DNA from: Rhodococcus rhodnii
GTDB lineage: Bacteria; Actinomycetota; Actinomycetes; Mycobacteriales; Pseudonocardiaceae
Reading direction: 5' to 3'
Assembly: GCA_000720375.1 (NCBI GenBank)
Contig: JOAA01000019.1
Location: forward strand, 248,001-312,000
Length of the DNA: 64,000 bases
Below, piece by piece: positions 17,084 to 25,650 of the stretch (its first letter is position 1; every line of letters starts with the position of its first letter). Made by a program: the position numbers and the translations under genes. The notes under the pieces were generated by a model that worked only from the letters and a program-made list of their open reading frames with translations, made no database searches and had not been told where the DNA came from.

Positions 17084-18181
17084 ATGTGGACCGAACGCCG
17101 CCAGGACATCGCGCTCGCCGTGATCCTCGCTGTCGTGCTGACCACTCTCTACTGGGACCGCTGGATCCCGATCACGGTCACCGTTGTCGGCAGCGTCCTG
17201 CTGATCTGGCGTCGCCGCTTCCCTAGGGCGATCTTCCTCGGCACTGCACTCGCGTTCATCGCGTCGTTGTTGTGGCACTGGGATTCCGCAAGCCCGCTGC
17301 TGTTCATCGCGTGGTTCGGGCTCTACGGACTCGCGGCGTACTCGATCAAGGTCGAGCCGACGAAGACAGTGCTTGGCCTGATCGGGGCCACGACCGGCGT
17401 GATCGTCCTGATGGGTTACGTCGTCACCGAGGAGACCAACCAGAACTTCGCGATCACGGTACTGCTGGCATTCGGCTGGGTCGGCACAGCGTGGTTCCTG
17501 GGCCGCTACCACCGAACCAAACGCGCCTACCTTGCCCAGCTGCAAGAACGCACGGCGCAGCTGGAACGCGAGCGAGAAGCCGTTGCCGCGCAAGCCGCAG
17601 CGGAGGAGCGTGCCCGGATCGCCAGGGAACTGCACGATATGTTGGCGCACACGATGAGCGGCATGGTCGTGCTGGCAGGTGGCGGACGCAAGATCGCCGA
17701 GACCAAACCCGAGGCCGCCGTCGCCGCGCTCGTCAAGATCGAAGATGTCGGCCGGAAAGGTATGGCGGAGACCAGGATGCTGCTCGACTCGGTACAGGAG
17801 GGCAGCGTGCGCACCCTCGACCATCTGTCTACTTTGGTCGACGAAGCCAGGCAGACCGGCCTGGCCGTCGAGGTCCAGATTGAGGGCGAACCAGTGCGAA
17901 TGCCGTTGACGGCAGGCGCCGCGGCCTTTCGCATCGTGCAGGAGTCGCTGACGAACGTCATTCGGCACTCCGGCGCCAAAGTCGCCACGGTCAGCGTGAA
18001 GTACTGGCCGGACGCGTTCGAACTGCAGATCACCGATGACGGCAAAGGCGGCGCCGTAAACCCTGGTCATGGCGTGACCGGCATGTGGGAGCGGGCCGAA
18101 CTGGCAGGTGGCGCACTGCGCGCCGGTCCACGGCCGGAAGGCGGCTGGTCAGTCCGCGCGATCTTCCCGGTGCCGGCATGA
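17084..18181 (+). CDS. NarL-type sensor histidine kinase
   Basis: About 365 residues. Residues 1-135 contain four to five hydrophobic membrane segments and no large extracellular domain, which suggests an intramembrane-type sensor. A coiled-coil stretch (LQERTAQLEREREAVAAQ) leads to the HisKA_3 box ARIARELHDMLAHTMSGMV, whose histidine is the phosphorylation site. The ATPase domain ends with GHGVTGMWERAELAGG. ATG 17084 follows GGAG; ATG 17072 is also possible. Its stop overlaps the start of the response regulator (ATGA). The stimulus is unknown. Confidence 0.9.
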   Translation: MWTERRQDIALAVILAVVLTTLYWDRWIPITVTVVGSVLLIWRRRFPRAIFLGTALAFIASLLWHWDSASPLLFIAWFGLYGLAAYSIKVEPTKTVLGLIGATTGVIVLMGYVVTEETNQNFAITVLLAFGWVGTAWFLGRYHRTKRAYLAQLQERTAQLEREREAVAAQAAAEERARIARELHDMLAHTMSGMVVLAGGGRKIAETKPEAAVAALVKIEDVGRKGMAETRMLLDSVQEGSVRTLDHLSTLVDEARQTGLAVEVQIEGEPVRMPLTAGAAAFRIVQESLTNVIRHSGAKVATVSVKYWPDAFELQITDDGKGGAVNPGHGVTGMWERAELAGGALRAGPRPEGGWSVRAIFPVPA

Positions 18182-18816
18182 TCACCGTCCTGATCTGCGA
18201 CGACGCGCCCATTGTCCGGATGGGCCTGCGGATGGCGGTGGAATCCGAACCGGACTTGTCCGTGGTCGGCGAGGCCGCTGACGGCGCCGAAGCCGTTGCC
18301 GCGACCAAGGAACTAAAGCCTGACGTGGTGCTGCTGGACATCCGGATGCCGCACGTCGACGGGATCGAGGCCGCACGGCAGATCCTGGCGGAGGACACCA
18401 AAACTCGTGTCCTCGTGCTCACGACCTACGACCACGACGACAATGTCTATGCCGCGTTGCGCACAGGCGCCAGCGGATTCCTGGTCAAGGACGCTCCGCC
18501 CGAGCACGTCATCGAGGCCATCAGGGCGATTGACGCGGGCGACGCCGTGCTCTCGCCCTCGGTCACCCGGCGCCTGCTGGAGACTGTCACGCTGCCCGGC
18601 GGCATCAAGCTGCCTGAGCTGTCCGAACAGGACAGCCGGTTGCTCAGGCTGATCGCGAAAGGGCGGACGAACGCCGAGATCGCGGCCGAACTGGACCTCA
18701 CCCCGGCGACCGTCAAGACATACGTCTCCCGGTTGTTCACCAAGATCAACGCCCGGGACCGGACGCAGGCCGTCGTCCTTGCTTACGAGAGTGGACTGGT
18801 CCGGCCGGGCAGCTGA
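18178..18816 (+). CDS. NarL/LuxR-family response regulator
   Basis: 212 residues. The receiver domain has the acidic pair in LICDDAPIV and the phospho-acceptor in DVVLLDIRMPHVDG; a LuxR-type HTH (LIAKGRTNAEIAAELDLTPA) occupies residues about 145-205. The start ATG at 18178 overlaps the kinase stop codon and replaces a longer frame that would read through the kinase end. Its 3' end overlaps the convergent TetR gene by 34 bases, so the two transcripts are partly antisense. Confidence 0.93.
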   Translation: MITVLICDDAPIVRMGLRMAVESEPDLSVVGEAADGAEAVAATKELKPDVVLLDIRMPHVDGIEAARQILAEDTKTRVLVLTTYDHDDNVYAALRTGASGFLVKDAPPEHVIEAIRAIDAGDAVLSPSVTRRLLETVTLPGGIKLPELSEQDSRLLRLIAKGRTNAEIAAELDLTPATVKTYVSRLFTKINARDRTQAVVLAYESGLVRPGS

Positions 18817-19364
18817 GCCTCGTAACTCACGATGTACTGCTCCATCGCGGCGTCCACTGCCTCGCGATCACCCGTGGCCAGCAGGTCCAGCAGCAGTCCG
18901 CGAGTCACCGCGAGGCCCAGGCGCGCCATCACTCGAGCGTCCTCTTCGGACAAGCCTTGGGCGATACCGAGGGCGATGACCGGGTCGAGCCACGCGTGGA
19001 CCACGTCGTCGAGCAGGTGCGTCGTCCCGGGCCGGCCCTGCAGCGCCTGGCCGTAGACCTCGAAGAACAGCCGGACGTTCGGCCACAGCGCCGGGTCGGA
19101 GATCCGCCGCCAGAACCGGCGGGCCATGTCCCCGGCCGATTCGCCCGGTTCATGCGCCAAGTCGGCGAGGACTTCGCGTTGACGCGCCTCGACCGTCCTG
19201 ATGATCTCCACGAGCAGGCCCTCTTTGGAGCCGAAGTGGTAGATCAGCATCCGATGACTGGTGCCGAGCCCGGCCGCGATCTGCCGCAGGCTTCGCTCAC
19301 CCACTCCGTGTTCGGCCACGTAGTCCACTGCCGCGGACAACAGCCGTTGCTTCGCGTCTACCAT
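18783..19364 (-). CDS. TetR-family regulator next to SRPBCC gene
   Basis: 193 residues from ATG 19364. The HTH reads LRQIAAGLGTSHRMLIYHFGSKEGL. The longer frame to 19421 would run through its own probable operator, so the shorter start is chosen. The gene is divergent from an SRPBCC-family gene across a palindromic operator, the usual arrangement for autoregulation and control of the neighbour. Ligand unknown. Confidence 0.88.
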   Translation of the reverse strand: MVDAKQRLLSAAVDYVAEHGVGERSLRQIAAGLGTSHRMLIYHFGSKEGLLVEIIRTVEARQREVLADLAHEPGESAGDMARRFWRRISDPALWPNVRLFFEVYGQALQGRPGTTHLLDDVVHAWLDPVIALGIAQGLSEEDARVMARLGLAVTRGLLLDLLATGDREAVDAAMEQYIVSYEAQLPGRTSPLS

Positions 19365-19372
19365 TGAACCAC

Positions 19373-19388
19373 ATGGTACATGTACCAT
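19373..19388. promoter_or_regulatory. Palindromic TetR operator
   Basis: The perfect 16-base palindrome ATGGTACATGTACCAT sits in the 31-base gap between the divergent TetR and SRPBCC genes. An extra half-site GGTACAT at 19391-19397 overlaps the SRPBCC start codon. Binding would block both transcripts. Confidence 0.75.
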
Positions 19389-19395
19389 CTGGTAC

Positions 19396-19857
19396 ATGGC
19401 GAAGCAGGAATTCGAGGTCACCGCGCATTCGACCGCCGCGCCGAGCCGCGTTTACGCGCTCTTACGGGACGGCTCGACCTGGCCGGCCTGGTCGAAGCTC
19501 GAGCGGTTCGAACTGGAGAAGCCCAGCTCGCCTGAGCCGGAGAGCGTCGGCGCGATCCGCAACTTCTACACCGGCCGGTACAAGATGCGTGAGCAGGTCG
19601 CCGAACTGGTGCAGGACAAGCGGTTCAGTTACATCCTGCTGTCCGGCCTCGCACTGAAGGACTACCGCGCCGACATCGACCTGACGCCGAACGGCGAGGG
19701 CACGGACATTCGCTGGCACACGTCGTTCCGGCCGAAAGTGCCCGGCATGGGCTGGATCTACCGGCGCACACTGCACAAGCTCACCCACGAGTTCGCACAT
19801 ATGCTGGCTGACTACGCGAGCAAGCATGGATTCGGACTACAGTCCCCTTGTGCCTGA
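19396..19857 (+). CDS. SRPBCC-family (START-like) protein
   Basis: 153 residues. The N-terminus EFEVTAHSTAAPSRVYALL and the segment WSKLERFELEKPSSPEPE are typical of polyketide-cyclase/dehydrase-like SRPBCC proteins, which bind hydrophobic ligands in a helix-grip fold. The start ATG at 19396 is within the operator region, with no Shine-Dalgarno sequence, so translation may be leaderless. The end overlaps the following TetR gene by 32 bases. Confidence 0.85.
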   Translation: MAKQEFEVTAHSTAAPSRVYALLRDGSTWPAWSKLERFELEKPSSPEPESVGAIRNFYTGRYKMREQVAELVQDKRFSYILLSGLALKDYRADIDLTPNGEGTDIRWHTSFRPKVPGMGWIYRRTLHKLTHEFAHMLADYASKHGFGLQSPCA

Positions 19858-20458
19858 CGATGAGCTACTGAAGATCGGTGCCACGCCGCCGAAAGAACGC
19901 GCTGACGCGGCCCGCAACCGCGAGAAGATCCTTGAGGCCGCGGCGAAGTTATTCGAGAAGTACGGCGTGACCAGGGTGTCCATGGACCAGGTCGCCGTCG
20001 AGGCCCGGGTGGGCAAAGGCACCGTGTTCCGACGGTTCGGCGACAAGTCCGGCCTCGCCGTCGCCCTGCTGGACGACCGGGAACGCGAGCTGCAACAGGC
20101 CATCCTGTCCGGCCCGCCGCCGCTTGGCCCAGATGCGCCCGCCGACGCCCGGCTGATCGCGTTCGTCGAGGCCTATGCGGCTTTCCTGGACGCCAATGTC
20201 GATCTGATCCACGTCTCCGAGACGGCTTCACCAGGCGCCCGGTATCGGATCGGGTCGTACCAGCTCTGGCATCGGCACGTGACGATCCTGCTCGCCAAGG
20301 CCCGTCCCGACTTGGACGCGGACTATCTCGCGCACGCGATCCTCGCCCCGCTGTCCGCTGACCTGCACAAAGCCCTCGATTACCCGTCGGAACGCGCCGC
20401 GGCGGGTGCCGTGTCACTGACCAGGCTGGTCCTCACTGGCGTGACAAGCGGACCGTAG
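19826..20458 (+). CDS. TetR-family regulator of azoreductase
   Basis: 210 residues with HTH VSMDQVAVEARVGKGTVFRRFGDKSGL. It overlaps the SRPBCC gene, though a GTG at 19850 could be the true start. Two copies of a palindrome lie between it and the azoreductase gene, the first covering its own stop codon. This suggests it controls azoR, possibly sensing a quinone or electrophile; the ligand is inferred only from the target. Confidence 0.88.
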   Translation: MDSDYSPLVPDDELLKIGATPPKERADAARNREKILEAAAKLFEKYGVTRVSMDQVAVEARVGKGTVFRRFGDKSGLAVALLDDRERELQQAILSGPPPLGPDAPADARLIAFVEAYAAFLDANVDLIHVSETASPGARYRIGSYQLWHRHVTILLAKARPDLDADYLAHAILAPLSADLHKALDYPSERAAAGAVSLTRLVLTGVTSGP

Positions 20459-20464
20459 TCCGCT
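20447..20464. promoter_or_regulatory. Operator 1 of the TetR-azoR module
   Basis: Perfect 18-base palindrome AGCGGACCGTAGTCCGCT, overlapping the TetR stop codon. Confidence 0.8.
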
Positions 20465-20477
20465 AATCTTGAAGAAA

Positions 20478-20494
20478 TCGGACCGAAGTCCGCT
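20478..20494. promoter_or_regulatory. Operator 2 of the TetR-azoR module
   Basis: Near-identical site CGGACCGAAGTCCG, centred 30 bases from operator 1, so both lie on one face of the helix. It is 19 bases before the azoreductase ATG. Confidence 0.8.
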
Positions 20495-20512
20495 TCTATC
20501 GAGAGGTCAGTC

Positions 20513-21130
20513 ATGAGCACCGTGTTGCACATATCCGCCTCGCCGCGTGGCGAGGCATCCGAATCCTTGGCGATCGCGCGCACTTTCCTTGACACGTATG
20601 AGGAAATGCATCCGGAAGACGAGATCGTCACCTTCGACCTGTGGGACGGCACACTGCCCGAGTTCGGTCCGGCGGCCGCAGCGGCGAAGATGGCCTTGTT
20701 CGCTGGTCAGCAGCCCTCTGGCGAGGCGTGGAACGCGGTGATCCGGACGTTCGAGCGGTTCAACGCCGCCGACAGGTACCTGTTCAGCGTTCCGATGTGG
20801 AACGCGACCGTGCCGTACATCCTCAAGCAGTTCATCGACGTCATCAGCCAGCCGGGCATGGTGTTCTCGTTCGATCCCGAGCACGGCTACACCGGCCTGT
20901 TACAGGGCAAGAAGGCCGCGGTGATCTACACGAGCGCGGTGTACGGCGAAGGCCTGCCACCGTCGTTCGGAGCCGATTTCCAGCAGCCGTACCTGGACAA
21001 CTGGCTGCGCTGGGCCGGTGTGTACGACATCTCCGAGATCCAGTTCCGGCCCGACCTGGTCACTACGACCGGCGACGTCGATCGCCGGACGGCACACGAG
21101 AAAGCACGTGATATCGCCAAAAACTTCTGA
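20513..21130 (+). CDS. azoR: FMN-dependent NADH:quinone/azo oxidoreductase
   Basis: 205 residues of the flavodoxin-fold AzoR family. Visible are the FMN phosphate loop ISASPRGEASESL, the FSVPMWNATVPYILKQFID signature and the AVIYTSAVYGEG loop. AzoR reduces quinones and azo compounds with NADH and commonly responds to thiol-reactive stress. It follows a TetR gene and tandem operators, so induction by the substrate is likely. Start ATG 20513 follows GAGAGG. Confidence 0.9.
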   Translation: MSTVLHISASPRGEASESLAIARTFLDTYEEMHPEDEIVTFDLWDGTLPEFGPAAAAAKMALFAGQQPSGEAWNAVIRTFERFNAADRYLFSVPMWNATVPYILKQFIDVISQPGMVFSFDPEHGYTGLLQGKKAAVIYTSAVYGEGLPPSFGADFQQPYLDNWLRWAGVYDISEIQFRPDLVTTTGDVDRRTAHEKARDIAKNF

Positions 21131-21178
21131 GTGGTCGTCATCACTCAGGGCGTCAAGACCGCGCTAACAAGTCCCCTC

Positions 21179-21193
21179 CGGTCATCATGACCG
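21179..21193. promoter_or_regulatory. 15-base palindrome upstream of lysA paralogue
   Basis: CGGTCATCATGACCG is a perfect palindrome with a single central base, about 47 bases upstream of the diaminopimelate decarboxylase start. A repressor site is plausible; no matching regulator is next to it. Confidence 0.4.
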
Positions 21194-21239
21194 CGTCGTG
21201 CCCGGGTCCGGAACGGCTGAATGACGCTGTTCTGGGAGT

Positions 21240-22556
21240 GTGACTCTCACAGATGTGCTCCCGAGTATGGGTCGATCGCTGCAGACCAAACTGGAGCCGG
21301 ACGTTTGGCCACGTAGTGCCAGCGCCACAGCCGACGGACTGTCCATCGCAGGCATCTCGGCGAACGAACTCGCCGCACGGTTCGGCACCCCTGCCTACAT
21401 CCTCGACGAGCACGAGGTCAGGCGCCGTTGCCAGGCTTATCGGGCCGCGCTGCCCGGCTTCGAGATCGCGTATGCGGGCAAGTCCCTGACCTGCCGTGCG
21501 GTGCTGCGCTGGATGGCCGAGGAGGGTCTCGCACTGGACGTCTGCTCAGCCGGTGAGCTGGCGGTCGCGCGCGCCGTCGGCTTCCCAGCCGAGCGGATTC
21601 TGCTGCATGGCAACGTAAAGACGACCGAAGACTGGAAAGCGGCGCTCGGCTACGAGGTCGGCCGGATCGTGGCGGACTCGCTCGACGAGATCGAGCAACT
21701 CGGCTCGCTGGCACGACATCCGCAGCGTGTGCTCGTCAGGGTGACGCCGGGCGTGGACGGGCACACGCATAAGGCAATCGCGACAGGAATGGAGGATCAG
21801 AAGTTCGGTTTCCCGCTGCGGGATGCGATGACCGCGATATCGGCCGTGCTGGCGCAGCCTGGGCTGCGGCTGGACGGACTGCACTGCCACATCGGCTCGC
21901 AGATCAAGTCCGTGGCCAGTTTCGAGCTCGCCGCCCGGCGGATGGTCGAGTTCATCGGCCAGATCCGGGACCGGCACGGGATTGTGCTGCGCTCACTGGA
22001 TCTCGGCGGCGGTCACGCGGTGCCGTATCTGCCTGGTGAACAGGAATTCGACCTGGTCGGGTACGCCCAACGGGTTCAGGTCGCCGTCAACTACACGGCT
22101 GCCACGCTCGGGCTGCCCTCGCCACAGTTGACGATCGAGCCGGGCCGAGCCCTGGTCGCCAACGCGGGCGTCACGCTTTATCGGGTCGTCACAGTGAAAG
22201 GATCATATGTCGCGGTTGACGGGGGAATGAGTGACAACATGCGCGCCAGTCTGTACGGCGCGCGCTATCTGGTCCGGCTCGCCGGCCGGAACTCGACAGC
22301 TCCACTTCGGACGGTTTCGGTCGTCGGAAGGCATTGCGAGGCAGGAGATGTGATCGCCAGCGACGTGTCGCTACCCGCTGACGTGCATGCGGGTGATGTG
22401 CTTGCGGTGCCGGTGACCGGCGCGTACCACCATTCACTTGCTTCGAACTACAACCAGATCTGCCGTCCACCGATCATCGGTGTGCGCGATGGCTGGGCGC
22501 GCCCCTTGGTGCGCCGGGAAACGGAGGAGGATTTGATGGCTCGAGACGTCGGCTAG
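21240..22556 (+). CDS. lysA: Diaminopimelate decarboxylase-like PLP enzyme
   Basis: 438 residues of the fold-type III decarboxylase family, converting meso-diaminopimelate to lysine. The PLP lysine is in EIAYAGKSLTCRAVL, the phosphate-binding block in EPGRALVANAG, the substrate block HCHIGSQIKS and the catalytic cysteine region VVGRHCEAGDVI. Start GTG 21240. There is no argS or thrA-like gene beside it, as is usual for the housekeeping actinobacterial lysA, so this may be a second copy or act on a related D-amino acid. It shares a 4-base stop overlap with the WYL gene. Confidence 0.88.
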   Translation: MTLTDVLPSMGRSLQTKLEPDVWPRSASATADGLSIAGISANELAARFGTPAYILDEHEVRRRCQAYRAALPGFEIAYAGKSLTCRAVLRWMAEEGLALDVCSAGELAVARAVGFPAERILLHGNVKTTEDWKAALGYEVGRIVADSLDEIEQLGSLARHPQRVLVRVTPGVDGHTHKAIATGMEDQKFGFPLRDAMTAISAVLAQPGLRLDGLHCHIGSQIKSVASFELAARRMVEFIGQIRDRHGIVLRSLDLGGGHAVPYLPGEQEFDLVGYAQRVQVAVNYTAATLGLPSPQLTIEPGRALVANAGVTLYRVVTVKGSYVAVDGGMSDNMRASLYGARYLVRLAGRNSTAPLRTVSVVGRHCEAGDVIASDVSLPADVHAGDVLAVPVTGAYHHSLASNYNQICRPPIIGVRDGWARPLVRRETEEDLMARDVG

Positions 22557-23518
22557 GAGTACAGCCGAGAGAGATCCGCGGCCGCTTTGGCGAACATGTC
22601 CCGGAGTTCTTGTGGTTCAAGGACTTCCGCGTCCGCGCCGAGCTGCAGGATGGCGTGCAGGGCGTGCATGTTCGTCTCGATGGGCACGGTGACGGTGATC
22701 CAGCCGTCCTCGTCGGGCTCGGGTTCGTGGTCACGCAGCGCACGGCCGACGACCGGGCCGAGCAGAAACACCATCTTGCGGCCAGTTGGCGAAAGGCGGA
22801 CCGTCGCTTCGCCTCTCCACAGGGTGTCCTGCACGCGCTCGGCCGAGGCCTCCCAGTATTTGGCGAGGTCGAAGTCCTTGGGCCGGTCGAACTTCTCCTC
22901 GGTCGGCTCCAGCGCGAGGATTCTCGACACCCGGTAGGTGCGCGGCTCACCTTTGCTCGCGGCGATGAGGTACCAGGTTCCGTTCTTCAGCACGACGCCC
23001 AGCGGTTCCAGCAGGCGGTCCACCTCTGCGTTGCCCCAACGCCGGTAGCGCACCGAGATCCGCCGCTGCTCCCACACGGCCGCGGCGACCGTGGAGAGAT
23101 AGGGCGCGGACTCGCCCTCCCGGAACCAGCCAGGCGCGTCGAGCAGGAACCGTTCCCGGATGGACTGAGCTCGCTCGCGCAGTTCGGGCGGCAACGCGGC
23201 CATCAGCTTGAGCTGCGCGGCCGCGAGCACCTCACCAAGACCGAGCTGTTTGGCCTGGTCAGGCATGCCGGAGAGGAACAACGTCTCGGCCTCGGCCGTG
23301 GTCATCCCGGTCAGTTTGGTGCGGTACCCGTCCAGCAGTTGATAGCCGCCCGCCGGCCCGCGGTCGGCGTACACCGGCACGCCCGCGGCGCTGAGCGACT
23401 CCACGTCCCGGTAGATCGTGCGGACCGAGACCTCCAGCTCGTCGGCCAGTTCCTGCGCGGTCATCCGGCCCCGGGCCTGCAGCAGCAGGAGGACCGAAAG
23501 CAACCGACTCGCTCGCAC
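22553..23518 (-). CDS. WYL-domain HTH transcriptional regulator
   Basis: 321 residues. An N-terminal DeoR-like winged HTH (LQARGRMTAQELADELEVS) is followed by the linker DRGPAGGYQLLDGYRTKLTG typical of PafBC-type WYL regulators, and by WYL and WCX-like C-terminal domains (RKISVRYRRWG-type segment; LIAASKGEPRTYRVSRI). Such proteins often respond to nucleic acids or DNA damage. It is divergent from a LigD-type polymerase gene 30 bases away, which gives the context some meaning. Confidence 0.9.
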   Translation of the reverse strand: MRASRLLSVLLLLQARGRMTAQELADELEVSVRTIYRDVESLSAAGVPVYADRGPAGGYQLLDGYRTKLTGMTTAEAETLFLSGMPDQAKQLGLGEVLAAAQLKLMAALPPELRERAQSIRERFLLDAPGWFREGESAPYLSTVAAAVWEQRRISVRYRRWGNAEVDRLLEPLGVVLKNGTWYLIAASKGEPRTYRVSRILALEPTEEKFDRPKDFDLAKYWEASAERVQDTLWRGEATVRLSPTGRKMVFLLGPVVGRALRDHEPEPDEDGWITVTVPIETNMHALHAILQLGADAEVLEPQELRDMFAKAAADLSRLYS

Positions 23519-23548
23519 ACGTCGATTCTGCCCGGTAGCGTCCGGAAC

Positions 23549-24538
23549 ATGCAGGTCGCTGGACGTGAGGTGACGCTATCCAGCCCGGACAGGGTGTTCT
23601 TCCCTGATCGCGGCGAGACCAAGCTCGACCTGGTCAACTACTACCTGGCGGTGGCCGAGCCGCTGATGCGCACGATGGGCGGGCGGCCGGTGCTGATGCA
23701 GCGCTTCCCGCGTGGCGCGGGCGGGCCGTCGTTCTTCCAGAAGCGTGTGCCGGACAAGGTCCCGCCGTGGCTGGAGACGACCGTCGTCCAGACGGTGAAC
23801 GGGACACCGTCGAACGCCCTGGTAATCGCGGACCTCGCGCATGTGGCGTGGGCCGTGAACCTCGGATGCCTCGGGTTCCACGTGTGGCCGTTCACGGCAG
23901 CGAACCCTGATTTCGCGGACGAGCTTCGGCTCGACCTTGATCCACAGCCCGGGACCGGTTTCGCCCAGGCCGTCGAGGCCGCTCACGAGCTGCGGGCGCT
24001 GCTGTCGTCCTTGGGGCTTGAGGGGTATCTGAAGACAACCGGGAAGCGCGGACTGCACGTGTACATGCGGCTTGAGCCGCGGTGGGACTCCTATGAGGTC
24101 CGGTCAGCTGCCGTGGCCGTTGCCCGGGAGCTGGAGCGTCGTCGCCCCGACTTGATCACGGCGGCGTGGTGGAAAGAGGAGCGGGGCAAGCGGATCTTCG
24201 TGGACTACAACCAGAACGCCCCGCACAAAACGGTGTTCGGGGCGTGGTCGGTGCGCGACAAGATAACGGGGCCGGTCTCGACCCCGCTGTTCTGGTCCGA
24301 AGTGGACTCGATCTCACCCGAGACGTTGACCTTGGCGTCGGTGCCCGCACGACTGGCGTCGCTGGGCGATCCGTGGGAGTCGATGCGCCCGCAGTCGCTG
24401 GAACCGTTGCTGGAGATGCATTCCCGGGACATGGCCGCCGGATTGATGGACGCGCCGTGGCCGCCTGTCTACCCCAAGCAGCCCAACGAGCCCGACCGGG
24501 TGGCGCCCAGCCGTGCCCGCAATCCCGAGGCGCACTGA
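23549..24538 (+). CDS. LigD-type polymerase/primase domain protein (NHEJ)
   Basis: 329 residues, a free-standing archaeo-eukaryotic primase-like polymerase as in LigD. Key blocks are LSSPDRVFFPD, VNLGCLGFHVWPF, the metal-binding DLDPQPGTGF, TGKRGLHVYM and KRIFVDYNQNAPHKT. It lacks ligase and nuclease domains. Role: gap filling or ribonucleotide addition at double-strand breaks with Ku. ATG 23549 matches the family start; a longer upstream frame is antisense to the WYL gene and is rejected. No Ku gene is in the window. Confidence 0.92.
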   Translation: MQVAGREVTLSSPDRVFFPDRGETKLDLVNYYLAVAEPLMRTMGGRPVLMQRFPRGAGGPSFFQKRVPDKVPPWLETTVVQTVNGTPSNALVIADLAHVAWAVNLGCLGFHVWPFTAANPDFADELRLDLDPQPGTGFAQAVEAAHELRALLSSLGLEGYLKTTGKRGLHVYMRLEPRWDSYEVRSAAVAVARELERRRPDLITAAWWKEERGKRIFVDYNQNAPHKTVFGAWSVRDKITGPVSTPLFWSEVDSISPETLTLASVPARLASLGDPWESMRPQSLEPLLEMHSRDMAAGLMDAPWPPVYPKQPNEPDRVAPSRARNPEAH

Positions 24539-24787
24539 ATGCCGTACATCCCGCGACGAGCGGCCGATGTCGCACCTCGGCTTGCCCGAGTGGCGTGGAC
24601 GGTCGGAGCCCTGGCGTTTGCCGCTGGCAGCTACGCGTTGTTCTCCGCAGGCATCTGGGTTGGCGGCATCGTGCTGGCGCTTCTCGCTGCGTTGCTCCTG
24701 GTGTTCGTGTTCTACCGAGAGCCCGGCTCGCACAAGCGGCACGACAAGCCGCCCGCACGCAACCTAAAGCGCACGCGAGGCCGCTGA
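24539..24787 (+). CDS. Small two-helix membrane protein
   Basis: 82 residues with two adjacent hydrophobic segments (AWTVGALAFAAGSYALFSAG and WVGGIVLALLAALLLVFVF) and a basic C-terminal tail. Its ATG directly follows the stop of the LigD-type gene (TGAATG), which implies translational coupling. It overlaps the convergent HxlR gene by 24 bases. Function unknown. Confidence 0.65.
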   Translation: MPYIPRRAADVAPRLARVAWTVGALAFAAGSYALFSAGIWVGGIVLALLAALLLVFVFYREPGSHKRHDKPPARNLKRTRGR

Positions 24788-25141
24788 TGCGGCTTCCTGG
24801 GCTGCGACGACGGCAGCGCCGTTGTGTTCAGCCCATTCGGTGAGCATTTCGATCGGCGCCATCAAGGTGGTGCCGAGTTCGGTCAGCGTGTACTCGACTC
24901 GCGGCGGGACTTCCGCGTAGGCGATGCGCGTGACGAGACCGTGTTCGGTAAGCCGTCGCAACGTCTGGGTGAGCATCTTCTTCGAGATGCCGCCGATGAG
25001 ATCGATGAGTTCGCCGTGCCTGCGCGGGCCGCGGCTGAGGCCGTACAACGTGACCACGGCCCACTTGTCGGTGATGATCTCGACCGCCAGCCGGGCCGGG
25101 CAGTCGGCCAGAAATACGTCCCCACCAGTAAAGTCACCCAC
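24764..25141 (-). CDS. HxlR-family winged-helix regulator
   Basis: 125 residues with the HxlR pattern: a conserved cysteine in ADCPARLAVEI, then DKWAVVTLYGLSRGPRRHGE, and ISKKMLTQTLRRLTEHGLV. HxlR proteins commonly sense electrophiles or redox changes. It is divergent from a PPOX-class oxidoreductase with a 49-base gap, so it probably controls that gene. GTG start. Confidence 0.92.
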   Translation of the reverse strand: MGDFTGGDVFLADCPARLAVEIITDKWAVVTLYGLSRGPRRHGELIDLIGGISKKMLTQTLRRLTEHGLVTRIAYAEVPPRVEYTLTELGTTLMAPIEMLTEWAEHNGAAVVAAQEAASAASRAL

Positions 25142-25190
25142 GGTTCCCAGGGTACCGGCGGGTGACCGTCGGCTTCATAGGCTGCTGATC

Positions 25191-25616
25191 ATGACGACGC
25201 TTCCGCCGAGCACCTACCGGCTCTTCGAGACCGACCGCTACGCCACCTTCATCACCATCAACCCGGATGGCACACCGCAAACGAGCCTGATGTGGGTGTC
25301 CAGGGACGGTGACGATCTGCTCTTCGGCGTCGAGGACTTCCGCGTGAAAACCAGGAACCTGCGCCGCGATCCACGGATCACCGTCATGATCGAGGACGAC
25401 CGGAACAACCCAGCCGGACTCCGTCAGCACCTGATCATTCGTGGCACGGTCACATTCCACGGCCCAGGCATCGTCGACGAGTGGGCCGCGTTCATGGACA
25501 AGCAGTCGCATCGGTACCTGGGCACGGATTTCCCGTTCCCCAACAGGTTCACACCGACCGGGTTGATCGGCCGGATCAAGCCGGAGCGCATCTCCGGTGT
25601 CGGCCCGTGGGCTTGA
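25191..25616 (+). CDS. PPOX-class F420-dependent oxidoreductase
   Basis: 141 residues of the split-barrel flavin/deazaflavin family. The N-terminal block RYATFITINPDGTPQTSLMW and the KTRNLRRDPRITVMI block are diagnostic. The cofactor may be F420 or FMN. It is divergent from the HxlR regulator. A frameshifted hypothetical gene follows directly. Confidence 0.9.
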   Translation: MTTLPPSTYRLFETDRYATFITINPDGTPQTSLMWVSRDGDDLLFGVEDFRVKTRNLRRDPRITVMIEDDRNNPAGLRQHLIIRGTVTFHGPGIVDEWAAFMDKQSHRYLGTDFPFPNRFTPTGLIGRIKPERISGVGPWA

Positions 25617-25650
25617 CTTCAAGCCCAGTGGAGGTTGCACGATCCGCCGC

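Noticed and set aside
22610..23548. Upstream extension of the LigD-type polymerase frame
   Set aside because: It runs antisense through the WYL regulator; the family start motif lies at 23549.
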